A stretch of 64,000 nucleotides of DNA. It comes from Natronosalvus rutilus. Its GTDB lineage: Archaea; Halobacteriota; Halobacteria; Halobacteriales; Natrialbaceae. Every line of letters begins with the position of its first letter. Within the stretch, counting starts at the first letter, position 1. The DNA is taken from NCBI RefSeq assembly GCF_024204665.1, contig NZ_CP100355.1:3143451-3207450 (forward strand). Reading direction: 5' to 3'. This document shows positions 43,929 to 51,520 of the stretch, piece after piece. A program made the position numbers and the translations under genes. The notes under the pieces are model-generated. The model ran no database searches. It worked only from the letters and a program-made list of their open reading frames with translations, and had not been told where the DNA came from.

Positions 43929-45227
43929 ATGACCACTGGCTCGACCGAGCGCCGACGCGTGTTCGCCACTGGACATCGACGTGTTGACGGATCGCCGCTT
44001 ACGATGACTCCGTTTCACGTCGCTGGTATCGGCTTCCTGCTCGTCGGTCTCGGACTGGCGCTTTATCAGGGACTCCAGCAGTTCGGACTGGTGCCGCGCG
44101 TGTCGTGGATCACCTGGACGCACATCCACTTCGTCACCGTCGGCGCGTTCACCCAACTGCTCTTCGGCACCCTCCCGCAGTTGATGGCCCAAAAACTCGA
44201 GCACCCAACTCCGTCGCCGCGAGTCAACGGAGCAATCTTTCTCGGACTGAACAGCGCCCTCGTCGTCGCCTGGTACGGTCGCGCCTTCGGTCACTCGCTG
44301 TGGTTCGACGTCGGGCTCGCGACGCTCTGGCTCCTCACGCTCTGGCTCCTCCTCACGCTGCTTCGAATGGTTCGTCGGAGCGACGGCGACCGGACGCGCG
44401 ATGCGACCGTCGGATTCTACGTCCTTTCTCCGTTCGTCTACCTGATCGGCCTGTTCTTCGCGTTCGGCCTGTTCAGCCACGGTTGGGACGTTCCCGGCGG
44501 CTGGTACGGACTCCGGGAGGCGCACGTTCACGCCAACGCCTGGGGCTTTCTGGGACTCGCGGCGATCGGCACCCTGTACGACGTCTTTCCCCGACTCGTC
44601 GACGCGGACCTGTACAGCGAGCAGCTGAAGCGCTACTCCCTCCCGCTGTTCGCACTCGGTATCTTCCCCCTCGTCATCGGCCCGGTGCTCGGCATGGGAA
44701 AGACTGTAACCGGAACCGGACTCGTGCTGTACGCCGCCGGGTACCTCCTCTACGTCTACACGCTCACGAAGACGTACCGGGCCGGGACGTCGAACGGGAC
44801 GGCCCTCTCGGTGCTCGTCGCACAGCTCTGGATCCTCGGCCCGGCCGGGTTCGCCCCGTTTATCCTGTTCGGCGTCCCGCTCGGAATTCCGGAACCGTGG
44901 ATCGAAACGGGCGCGCTCCACTTTTTCTTCTTGGGGTGGGCGCTCCCGATCGCGCTCGCGGGCGTCCTGCTCTTCGTCGACGAGAGCGGACCGCTGGTTG
45001 GAACCGATGGAACCGATGGAGAACGTGGCGGTCGCCGTCTCGACAACGGCGTCTCCTCGGTGATGACCACCTGGACCGTGGTCCTCTGGAACGTCGCCGT
45101 CGTCGCCGTGGGCATCGGCTTCTTCTACCAGGATCAGTTCTGGGCGGCGCCCATCCAGGCCCCCGGGTACGCCATCTTGCTCGCGATCTGGGCGGCCTAC
45201 CTGCTTCACGTCGTCGGACGTCGATAG
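43929..45227 (+). CDS. NnrS/heme-copper-oxidase-like membrane protein
   Basis: 432 aa, about 12 helices. Conserved His clusters appear as WTHIHFVTVGAFTQ near residue 61, EAHVHANAWGFLG near 197 and GALHFFFLGW near 331; these resemble heme ligand positions of cytochrome oxidase subunit I, NorB or NnrS. The copper-site pattern of a true oxidase is not complete, so NnrS-like (nitric-oxide-related, heme/copper protein) is the favoured call. It is divergent from the HTH_10 gene. Function is inferred from fold and context. Confidence 0.7.
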   Translation: MTTGSTERRRVFATGHRRVDGSPLTMTPFHVAGIGFLLVGLGLALYQGLQQFGLVPRVSWITWTHIHFVTVGAFTQLLFGTLPQLMAQKLEHPTPSPRVNGAIFLGLNSALVVAWYGRAFGHSLWFDVGLATLWLLTLWLLLTLLRMVRRSDGDRTRDATVGFYVLSPFVYLIGLFFAFGLFSHGWDVPGGWYGLREAHVHANAWGFLGLAAIGTLYDVFPRLVDADLYSEQLKRYSLPLFALGIFPLVIGPVLGMGKTVTGTGLVLYAAGYLLYVYTLTKTYRAGTSNGTALSVLVAQLWILGPAGFAPFILFGVPLGIPEPWIETGALHFFFLGWALPIALAGVLLFVDESGPLVGTDGTDGERGGRRLDNGVSSVMTTWTVVLWNVAVVAVGIGFFYQDQFWAAPIQAPGYAILLAIWAAYLLHVVGRR

Positions 45228-45340
45228 GGGCTGCGAACTCGAATCACCGCGGTTCGAGCCCCCTCGAGGGAACGCTGAGCGGGGAACCTCACCCGAGTAC
45301 GACCGGAACCGTTTATTTGAATCCGTTCGTCAACCCGCAC

Positions 45341-45637
45341 ATGGCCGATCTGAATCCCATCGCGAAGCGCATCCACAACGTCTCGCCCAGGCCGGTTCGA
45401 CTCACCCTCGAGGACGGCACCGAGGCCGTGTTCGAGATGGACTGGGTCGAGTTCTTCCAGCAGGAGTTCAAAGCCGAAGGAAGCCGCGAGGACGAACCCG
45501 ACGCCGAGTACCGGTTCGTCTCGAGCGCCGACAATGAGTCGGTACTCGTCGGTCGGCGGGCGTCGAGGGAAGAGGGGGACGAGGAGGGCTGGTCGATGGT
45601 CGGACGAGTGCTCGAGGCCGAGGCGGTCGACGAGTAA
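45341..45637 (+). CDS. 98-aa haloarchaeal hypothetical
   Basis: 98 aa, acidic. It begins MADLNPIAKRIHNVSPRPVR and contains LEDGTEAVFEMDWVEFFQQEF; small beta-sheet type protein with no signal or membrane segment. GTTTATTTGA at 45311-45320 sits 21-30 nt before the ATG, as for a leaderless message. Homologues are common in haloarchaea but I do not know their role. Confidence 0.68.
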   Translation: MADLNPIAKRIHNVSPRPVRLTLEDGTEAVFEMDWVEFFQQEFKAEGSREDEPDAEYRFVSSADNESVLVGRRASREEGDEEGWSMVGRVLEAEAVDE

Positions 45638-45669
45638 CGTCAGTCACCGCCCGTCGATCTCCTCGATCG

Positions 45670-46542
45670 TCACTCCGGTGGTCCCTGCCACGCCGTCGCG
45701 TCGTCAGCCGGGTCATAGCCGATGACCTCGCGTGCGTGCTCGAGGTCGAACCAGCTCCGGTCGCTCGCACTGCGGCCGTAGAAGACGTCGAACTCGCCCC
45801 GTTCGTCGTCAGTCTCGGCTCGAGCGACCTCCGCCCCACGCTCGAGACAGCGAGCGACCTCCCGGGCGAGGTCCCGACGCGACTGCCACATACACTTCTG
45901 GCGGGCGACCTGCTCCTCGTAGGCACCGCTGTCTCGCTCGTACTCGCCCCGGTCGACGCCGCGCTCGGCGTCCCCGTAGGGGTGGTCGTACTCCGGGTCC
46001 CGAACCGAACAGATCCGAATCGCATAGCAGTTCACCCCGTGGGCGTCCGCCGCCAGCTGTCCCATCGCCTCACCGAAGACCTTGACGATGCCATAGCGGG
46101 AGTCGGGCCGCGGCGGGGCAGTGTGATCGATCTCGAGGTCGAAATCCAGGCCGTAAATCTCGGGAGCGTTCTGCACCTCGTACATGCCGACCGCGTGGTT
46201 CGACGAGGCGTAGACGACCGTGTCGACACCCTCACTGGTCGCCGCCTCGAGGACGTTGCCGATCGCCTGGCAACTCGCGGCGAATCCCTCGCTCCAGGCG
46301 AGCGAGCGCGAACCCGGACCACCGAGGAAGTCGGGCATCCCCAGGTGGACGACGGCGTCCTGGCCGACCATCGCCTCTCGGACGGTCGCGTAGTCGGTGA
46401 CGTCCCCCATTGTCGTCTCGTACTCGGGGTGGGGTTCGATGTCGATCCAGGTGGGCTCGAGGGTTGCGTCGAGTTCGGACTCGAGGTGTTCACGGAGCGC
46501 GGTGCCGACTGTACCGTTCGCGCCGGTAACGAGGACGTTCAT
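45670..46542 (-). CDS. NAD-dependent epimerase/dehydrogenase, extended SDR
   Basis: 290 aa. Rossmann motif MNVLVTGANGTVGTALREHL at the start, Ser and Tyr-Lys pair in YASSNHAVGMYEV and SRYGIVKVFGEAMG near residues 115 and 150. It resembles uronate dehydrogenase/NAD-dependent sugar dehydrogenases and the haloarchaeal glucose-6-phosphate dehydrogenase Azf group. It is probably involved in sugar or sugar-nucleotide metabolism; the exact substrate is not shown. The island begins just beyond its start. Confidence 0.8.
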   Translation of the reverse strand: MNVLVTGANGTVGTALREHLESELDATLEPTWIDIEPHPEYETTMGDVTDYATVREAMVGQDAVVHLGMPDFLGGPGSRSLAWSEGFAASCQAIGNVLEAATSEGVDTVVYASSNHAVGMYEVQNAPEIYGLDFDLEIDHTAPPRPDSRYGIVKVFGEAMGQLAADAHGVNCYAIRICSVRDPEYDHPYGDAERGVDRGEYERDSGAYEEQVARQKCMWQSRRDLAREVARCLERGAEVARAETDDERGEFDVFYGRSASDRSWFDLEHAREVIGYDPADDATAWQGPPE

Positions 46543-46852
46543 ACGGGCTGTACGGGAGCCTCGTACAAAGCATTCAGTAGAGAGTCGCGACCTCTAACTC
46601 AAGTGGCTCTGGCCGTTGATCGTGAATCGCCGCTCGAGACTGTTCACCAGTAAAGCAGCTTCGTTGAGATCATTCGTAGATGGTACTATTTGCCTGCTGA
46701 ATCGAGAGGATGGATGCAGCACGTCAACTTCGTTTGTTTCACGACGAAAGCGGTGAACCGTCCGCTCACTACACGTGCGGAGATACCCGTTATTCCGCAC
46801 TATGGCTGAACGATGAGAATGTATTTGTATACTCCTCACATCATTATCACAG
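46543..46852. other. 310-bp AT-richer spacer at the island start
   Basis: Base composition drops sharply compared with neighbouring genes. An 81-codon frame on the minus strand (46594-46839) is possible, but it has no recognisable domain or promoter. The end holds TATTTG at about 46822-46827, which fits a leaderless promoter for the HAD gene at 46853. Confidence 0.45.
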
Positions 46853-47377
46853 ATGATTGACTCGTACGACGCCGTCGTTTATGACCTCGATGGGACTTTG
46901 GTTCAACTCACAGTAGATTGGAAGGAGACTGCCGAGCAGATTAAGCCGATAATTCGACAATACGGTGGGGATACGGATGCTGACGATGCATTGGACTTTT
47001 TGCCCATCGTAGATGAAATTGGTGCTACAAAAGAGATTGAGCCACACTTAGCTTCGGCAGAACGCGACGGCGCACGCCGGTCTGAGCGGCTTCCGGTCAT
47101 GGATGAACTCGTTGAATCAACAGTTCCAGTCAGCATCTGCTCGCTCAATTGTGAAGCAGCGTGTCGTGATGCGTTGGATGCACACAGCATCTCTAAAGAC
47201 GTTGGAGCGATTGTCGGTCGAGACTCGGTCACTGAACGAAAACCGCATCCCGAGCCACTACTTGCCGCCGTCAATAAACTGGGAGCGACTCCCGAGCGAA
47301 CGCTCTTTGTCGGAGACTCAGACAGTGACGAAATAACTGCTCGCAGGGCAGGGACCGCGTTTCGGAGAGTCCCATAA
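46853..47377 (+). CDS. HAD-family phosphatase
   Basis: 174 aa. Motif I DLDGTL near residue 11, motif II Ser in VSICSLNCEAA near 94, motif III Lys in TERKPHPEPL near 125, and motif IV GDSDSDEITARRAG near 148; the catalytic set is complete. It is shorter than typical phosphoglycolate phosphatases because the cap is small. Lower GC than adjacent chromosomal genes suggests transfer; it sits next to an IS element. Substrate unknown. Confidence 0.82.
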   Translation: MIDSYDAVVYDLDGTLVQLTVDWKETAEQIKPIIRQYGGDTDADDALDFLPIVDEIGATKEIEPHLASAERDGARRSERLPVMDELVESTVPVSICSLNCEAACRDALDAHSISKDVGAIVGRDSVTERKPHPEPLLAAVNKLGATPERTLFVGDSDSDEITARRAGTAFRRVP

Positions 47378-47477
47378 AGGTATAGTTATTGCTCCCGACC
47401 CGTTGCTCAGTGATTTCCTGCTGTTAGACTTATCCTCTGTACTTATCGACCATTACCCTCGCAGATTAGCTTTCAGT

Positions 47478-47498
47478 TTGTGCCACATTCGCGCCCTG
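47478..47498 (+). repeat. 30-nt repeat copy A, left part (interrupted by the IS)
   Basis: With the IS removed, 47478-47498 joins 48442-48450 to give a 30-nt sequence starting TTGTGCCACATTCGCGC. It matches copy B at 49012-49041 in 27 of 30 positions, in the same orientation. It could be an ancient target, an IS end or a recombination site. Confidence 0.55.
47490..47498. repeat. Target-site duplication, left
   Basis: CGCGCCCTG here and at 48433-48441 flank the IS exactly. A 9-bp duplication fits an IS5-group transposition. Its integrity suggests that the insertion is fairly recent. Confidence 0.7.
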
Positions 47499-48432
47499 GG
47501 TCTTGTTTAGACGCGCGAAATCAGTGGTTTCAGAGCCTCACGGCTTGCTCAATGTTTCTGACGGCAGCCTTTAGGACGAGCTCTCTGAACTGGCCAAACC
47601 ACGTTCTCGCCCGCACCGTCTCGCCGAACCGATGCTTCAGCGCAAAGAAGATCGCTTCGACGATCGAGCGGCGGTGATAGACGTTCTCGTCGTGGCGAGC
47701 GTTGTGCGCTTTGTCAAGTCCATAGAACTCACGATGTTTGATCACCGGGCGGATGCCAGCCTCCCTGAGTTCGTGCCGGAGAGCGTCCCAGTCGTAGCTT
47801 TTGTCGGCGGTGATCGTGGTCAGTCGTGCCAGATTTCTCCTGAGCACTTGCCGTCCAACCTGTGTGTCGTGTGGCTGTTTCATCGAACAGTGAATGTCGA
47901 GGATAGCACTGGTGTCACAATCGACGAGCGCCGTCGTTTTGATGTCGTCAAAATTGTAGCCCACGCGGAGGACGTAGTGACGGCTGGCTTGATGGCGTTT
48001 GAACCCGGTCGCGTCGATCGCTTGAACATCGCCGAGGTCGTGCAGTGAGACAGACAGCCGCAGTAACACCCGCCAGATCCGCATTTTGAGATCCTGTTTC
48101 CGCGTACAGACGGTCGTGAAATCCGGTAGCTGATCCACCGAAAGTCCGAGTTTCGCGGTGATTCCGGGCATCTCGTGCAGCATGTCGAGCAACCGGCGGT
48201 AGGGCTGGTTCAGGTACTCTCGGAGGCAGTGGATCGAGACGATTACCCAGTCAGCGTAGCCGCCATCACCCTTCTCAATCGCTGGCGCTGGCTCGTCGAT
48301 GACAGCGTTCTGGGACAAATCGACGCAGCAGTCGGTGAAACGGGCAAGTTGAGACGGCATACTCGCTACTTCCTCGCTCAACTCCACATAATCCCGGTCG
48401 AGACGTCAACTGAGCGGCGTCTAAACACGGCC
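47499..48432 (-). mobile_element. IS5-family insertion sequence, 934 bp, complete
   Basis: Left end GGTCTTGTTTAGACGC and right end (reverse complement) GGCCGTGTTTAGACGC match at 14 of 16 positions as terminal inverted repeats. They enclose a DDE transposase gene and are flanked by a 9-bp direct repeat (CGCGCCCTG). All the parts needed for mobility are present. It is inserted within a copy of a 30-nt repeat. Confidence 0.85.
47530..48387 (-). CDS. IS5-family DDE transposase
   Basis: 285 aa (ATG at 48387; an internal ATG at 48360 gives 276 aa). The catalytic triad fits: Asp in VQAIDATGFKRH near residue 123, Asp in TITADKSYDWD near 195, and Glu in SIVEAIFFALKHRFG near 246. The N-terminal helical part (DWVIVSIHCLREYL) matches haloarchaeal IS5-group transposases (compare ISH1-type). 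No frameshift or stop is seen, so the protein could be active. Confidence 0.88.
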   Translation of the reverse strand: MELSEEVASMPSQLARFTDCCVDLSQNAVIDEPAPAIEKGDGGYADWVIVSIHCLREYLNQPYRRLLDMLHEMPGITAKLGLSVDQLPDFTTVCTRKQDLKMRIWRVLLRLSVSLHDLGDVQAIDATGFKRHQASRHYVLRVGYNFDDIKTTALVDCDTSAILDIHCSMKQPHDTQVGRQVLRRNLARLTTITADKSYDWDALRHELREAGIRPVIKHREFYGLDKAHNARHDENVYHRRSIVEAIFFALKHRFGETVRARTWFGQFRELVLKAAVRNIEQAVRL

Positions 48433-48441
48433 CGCGCCCTG
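48433..48441. repeat. Target-site duplication, right
   Basis: Second copy of CGCGCCCTG, directly after the right terminal repeat of the IS element. Confidence 0.7.
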
Positions 48442-48661
48442 TATTCAGCAGACGGTGAATAAACTCCTCAACTGCTGTCAGTAACGGAGTGCGAGATACA
48501 GAGAGGGTCTGCAGCATAACGGTTCGGTTATTTCAGACTGCCTGAATTGTTTCGACCGCAACGATGGTGCCTGCGTATCGATTGGCGTGAGACAGGTCAA
48601 GCCAAACTGAGGGAGAAGCCGAATCAAAACAATCTTTGGAAGTAGTGGGAGTACTATACAT
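48442..48661. other. Island spacer downstream of the IS
   Basis: 220 bp of AT-richer sequence carrying the remainder of repeat copy A (48442-48450). No open frame with recognisable content. Confidence 0.4.
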
Positions 48662-48865
48662 ATGTCCTCCGAGAAGGTCTGTCCGGACTGCAAGGAATCA
48701 TTAGAGCAAATGGAGTTACGAGGAACCGACGTCATGGGAACACTCTCTATCGTTTCAGAAGCATCAGACGACGGATTTCTTAGCAGCCTCCGGGCAGATG
48801 AAACCCTCACACCAATTCCATACGTCTGTCCCGCGTGCCGGCGGACTCTCGTGTATGCGGAATAG
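48662..48865 (+). CDS. 67-aa zinc-ribbon protein
   Basis: CPDC (residues 7-10) and CPAC (~56-59) are the classic paired CxxC knuckles of a small zinc ribbon; the segment between is polar and Ser/Asp-rich. Such proteins bind zinc and often contact nucleic acids or proteins. GTACTATAC directly precedes the ATG but is too close for a leaderless TATA box. It lies in the island; function unknown. Confidence 0.7.
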   Translation: MSSEKVCPDCKESLEQMELRGTDVMGTLSIVSEASDDGFLSSLRADETLTPIPYVCPACRRTLVYAE

Positions 48866-49197
48866 TGACCGAGAAACCGGGCGCAAAACACCACAACCTG
48901 CATCGTACGCTAGGCCGAGAATTCGGCCCATAAGCTGTGCTGCCTATCCACTGAGCGATTAGCGAATCTCCGGTACTAAACGAACACAATCCGATTTGAT
49001 CAGTCTTCGACTTGTGCAACATTCGCGCTGTGTATTCAGCACGACCGCTGAAATATATATCTGGTAGCGGGATTCAAAAAGACCGGTAAATCGAAATCCG
49101 TGCGCTGCTCGAGTCCCGATTACTCGAGATCAGGACTCTCAGGTGTCACCCGCGCTCGAGAGAGGGCCACTGCTTGAGATGTGTGTCGTCCACCGAC
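48866..49197. other. 332-bp spacer
   Basis: AT-richer sequence containing repeat copy B (49012-49041) and a TATATATA-like stretch after it (~49050). Multiple CTCGAG/ACTCGAG motifs appear towards the tRNA. No gene is seen. Confidence 0.4.
49012..49041 (+). repeat. 30-nt repeat copy B (intact)
   Basis: Begins TTGTGCAACATTCGCGCTG. It matches the reconstructed copy A at 27 of 30 positions in direct orientation. The copies are 0.6 kb apart (1.5 kb with the IS) and enclose the zinc-ribbon gene. Confidence 0.55.
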
Positions 49198-49276
49198 TGC
49201 GCAGTCCGGGATTTGAACTCGATGACGAGACCTCATTCCGTTCGGTCTCGCGTAGTTCAAATACCATAGTCGCGCA
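49198..49276 (-). pseudogene. tRNA-like remnant with copy of the tRNA-Gly 3' end
   Basis: Positions 49198-49220 match the 3' end of tRNA-Gly (49306-49328) at 21 of 23 bases, exactly 108 bp away and in the same orientation. On the minus strand, TGCGCG at 49271-49276 (read 5') pairs with the 3' TGCGCA segment and GAGACC/GGTCTC makes a second stem, giving a tRNA-like outline of 79 nt. The T-arm stem is not intact, so it is non-functional: either a decayed tRNA or an attachment-site scar. Confidence 0.5.
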
Positions 49277-49305
49277 TTTTCTCCTCACGTCCGTTCGTCG
49301 AAAAG

Positions 49306-49377
49306 TGCGCGGTCCGGGATTTGAACCCGGGTCATCAGCTTGGAAGGCTGAGGTCATAGCCGCTAGACCAACCACGC
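49306..49377 (-). tRNA. tRNA-Gly(TCC)
   Basis: 72 nt on the minus strand. Acceptor GCGTGGT pairs with ACCGCGC, discriminator A, CCA not encoded. D-arm GGTC...GACC, anticodon stem TCAGC/GCTGA with loop CTTCCAA (anticodon TCC, reading GGA), T-arm CCGGG/CCCGG with loop TTCAAAT. It marks the edge of the small island; the 3' end is partly duplicated 108 bp downstream. Confidence 0.93.
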
Positions 49378-49497
49378 AGGCACCCGGTTGTTGGGCACCC
49401 TGGTTTAAGGGCGTTCCCTTTTCGGACGCTACTTATACACCGACGCCCGGGATACACAAACCCTATCGATAAGGGCACGGGCGTCGAAGAATACCCC

Positions 49498-50442
49498 ATG
49501 AAGCTTCGATCCGCCCTCGGAGCGGCCGTCGGAACCGTCGGCCTGACCGCACTCGGGAACCGCCTCCTGGCGTCCCGCGCCGGCCCCCTCGAGAACCCCG
49601 TTCCCGGCGTCGAGCGAACCTACCACTGGCGAGGGATGGACGTCAGGTACACGGTCGCCGGCGAGCCGGACGCCCCGGACATGGTGCTGGTCCACGGCAT
49701 CCACGCCGCGGCGAGCGGGCGAGAGTTCGCCGACGTCGTCGAGGAGCTCGCGGACACCTACCGCGTGACGGTCGTCGACCTCCCCGGATTCGGGCGCTCC
49801 GACCGTCCGCCGCTCGTCTATTCGTCCGAACTCTACGCGGAGTTTCTCGAGGAGTTCATCCGCGACCAGACCGAGACCCCGATCGTCGTCACCTCCTCGC
49901 TCTCGGCGTCGTTCGCCGTCGACGCCGCGTCCGAGGTCGACCTCGACCTCGAGCGCCTGATCCTGATCTGCCCGCTGGCCGATACCACCGAGCGCCGGCC
50001 GTGGATCCGGTCCCTGTTCCGGACCCCGCTCGTCGGCACCGCGCTGTTCAACGTCCTCGTGAGCAAACCCTCAACCCGGTACTTCTACGAACGCGACGGG
50101 TACTACGACGCCGACCGGATCGACCCCGCAGCCCTCGAGTACGCCTGGCAGAGTGCCCACCAGCCCGGGGCGAAGTACGCGCCGGCCTCGTTCGTCGCCG
50201 GCACGCTCGACCCCGATTCCGACTTCGACCTGGCGACCGAACTCGCGGCCCTCGAGACCCCGACCACGCTGGTCTGGGGGCGAGACGCCGAACTCGTTCC
50301 GCTCCGGGACGGCCGGGAGCTCGCGGACGCCGCCGACCTCGACCTCGTCGTCATCGACTACGCGACGCAGATGCCCCACGCCGAACACCCGGAGAAGTTC
50401 CTCGAGTACGTCTCGGCGGAGTTGCCGAGAACGGATTCCTGA
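49498..50442 (+). CDS. Alpha/beta-hydrolase-fold protein
   Basis: 314 aa. A hydrophobic N-terminus (residues 3-26) may anchor it. Core: DMVLVHGIHAAASG (oxyanion strand, ~60), DLPGFGRSDRP (~95), and nucleophile elbow TSSLSASFAV (~133), where S-x-S replaces the usual G-x-S-x-G. The C-terminal part supplies Asp (VWGRDAEL ~258) and His (QMPHAEHPEKFL ~295). It could be an esterase or haloalkane/epoxide-type hydrolase. It precedes the VOC gene by ~55 nt. Confidence 0.82.
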   Translation: MKLRSALGAAVGTVGLTALGNRLLASRAGPLENPVPGVERTYHWRGMDVRYTVAGEPDAPDMVLVHGIHAAASGREFADVVEELADTYRVTVVDLPGFGRSDRPPLVYSSELYAEFLEEFIRDQTETPIVVTSSLSASFAVDAASEVDLDLERLILICPLADTTERRPWIRSLFRTPLVGTALFNVLVSKPSTRYFYERDGYYDADRIDPAALEYAWQSAHQPGAKYAPASFVAGTLDPDSDFDLATELAALETPTTLVWGRDAELVPLRDGRELADAADLDLVVIDYATQMPHAEHPEKFLEYVSAELPRTDS

Positions 50443-50497
50443 TTCCGCGTTCGCTCGAGGTCACTCGAGGGAAATTCGAACACGAACCAAACTGAAG

Positions 50498-51520
50498 ATG
50501 CTCACCGACACTCCCGGACTCCACCACGTCACGACGATCACGGGCCTGCCCCAGCCGACGCTCGACTTCTATCTCGAGACGCTCGGGCTGACCCTGTGCT
50601 GTCGGACGGTCAACTTCGAGGACATCCTCGCTCACCACCTCTACTTCGGCGATCCGTCGGCGACACCGGGAGCGATCCTGACGTGCTTTCCCTACGGCGA
50701 CGTCGATCCAGGACGCCTCGGTGCGCCCCAGCCGACGGCCGTCGCCTTCACGATCCCGTCGGGTTCGATCTCGTCCTGGCGGCAGCGACTCGCGGATCGG
50801 GGCCACGAGGTCGCGGAGGAAACCCGGTTCGACGAACGCGTGCTCTCGATCACTGATCCCGACGGAACGCCGATCGAACTCGTCGAGCGGTCGTCGGCGA
50901 TCGCGGGGTCCTCACCGATCGAGGCCCGGAAGGACGGCCCCGTCCCGTCGTCCGTCGGCATCCGCGGACTCCACGGCGTGACGCTCACGCCGGTCGACCC
51001 CTACGCGACCGCAGCCACGCTTGAGACCCTGGGGCTCGAGCGAGTCGGCCAGGAGGGGGACCGAATTCGCTATCGCGCGGAAGGAACCCACGCGAGAGTT
51101 ATCGATATTCTCGACCGATCCATGCCCTACGGCCGCGAGGGCCCGGGGACGATTCACCACGTCGCCGTCCGGGCCGCGAGCGTCGACGAACTCTACGAGT
51201 GGCACGACCTGTTCCGTGAACGCGGGTACGAAACGTCCCGGGTGAAAGACCGTCACTTCTATCACTCGCTGTACGTCCGCGGGCCAGGCGGCGTGCTGTT
51301 CGAACTCGCGACCGAGTCGCCCGGCTTCGACGTCGCCGACTCGAGTCCCGACGCGCTGTACCTGCCGCCTCGGTTCGAGGCCGACCGTGAGCTCATCGAG
51401 AGCCAGTTACCACCGGTGACGATCCCCGGTGGCGACGGGCGTACCGAGGATGAATCAGGGACCGATGAGACAGACGAGGCGGTGGCAGACGAGACCGGCG
51501 ACCAGGTCGATCGGTCGTGA
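50498..51520 (+). CDS. Ring-cleaving extradiol dioxygenase, MhqO-like (VOC)
   Basis: 340 aa, four VOC modules in two halves. Metal ligands: His in GLHHVTTITG near residue 8, His in HHVAVRAAS near 215 or the equivalent HGVTLTP near 157, and Glu in GVLFELATES near 265. Such enzymes cleave hydroquinones or catechols using Fe(II). The C-terminal ~40 residues are an acidic tail. It overlaps the downstream carboxylesterase by 4 nt (GTGA). The pair recalls Bacillus MhqO-MhqD, which degrade quinone-like toxins. Confidence 0.8.
   Translation: MLTDTPGLHHVTTITGLPQPTLDFYLETLGLTLCCRTVNFEDILAHHLYFGDPSATPGAILTCFPYGDVDPGRLGAPQPTAVAFTIPSGSISSWRQRLADRGHEVAEETRFDERVLSITDPDGTPIELVERSSAIAGSSPIEARKDGPVPSSVGIRGLHGVTLTPVDPYATAATLETLGLERVGQEGDRIRYRAEGTHARVIDILDRSMPYGREGPGTIHHVAVRAASVDELYEWHDLFRERGYETSRVKDRHFYHSLYVRGPGGVLFELATESPGFDVADSSPDALYLPPRFEADRELIESQLPPVTIPGGDGRTEDESGTDETDEAVADETGDQVDRS

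Noticed and set aside
46594-46839. 81-codon frame on the minus strand in the island
   Set aside because: No domain, no hydrophobic pattern and no promoter. It is kept only as part of the spacer description.
49198-49276. A second functional tRNA
   Set aside because: The T-arm stem is broken and the anticodon arm is not recognisable, so it is listed as a remnant.
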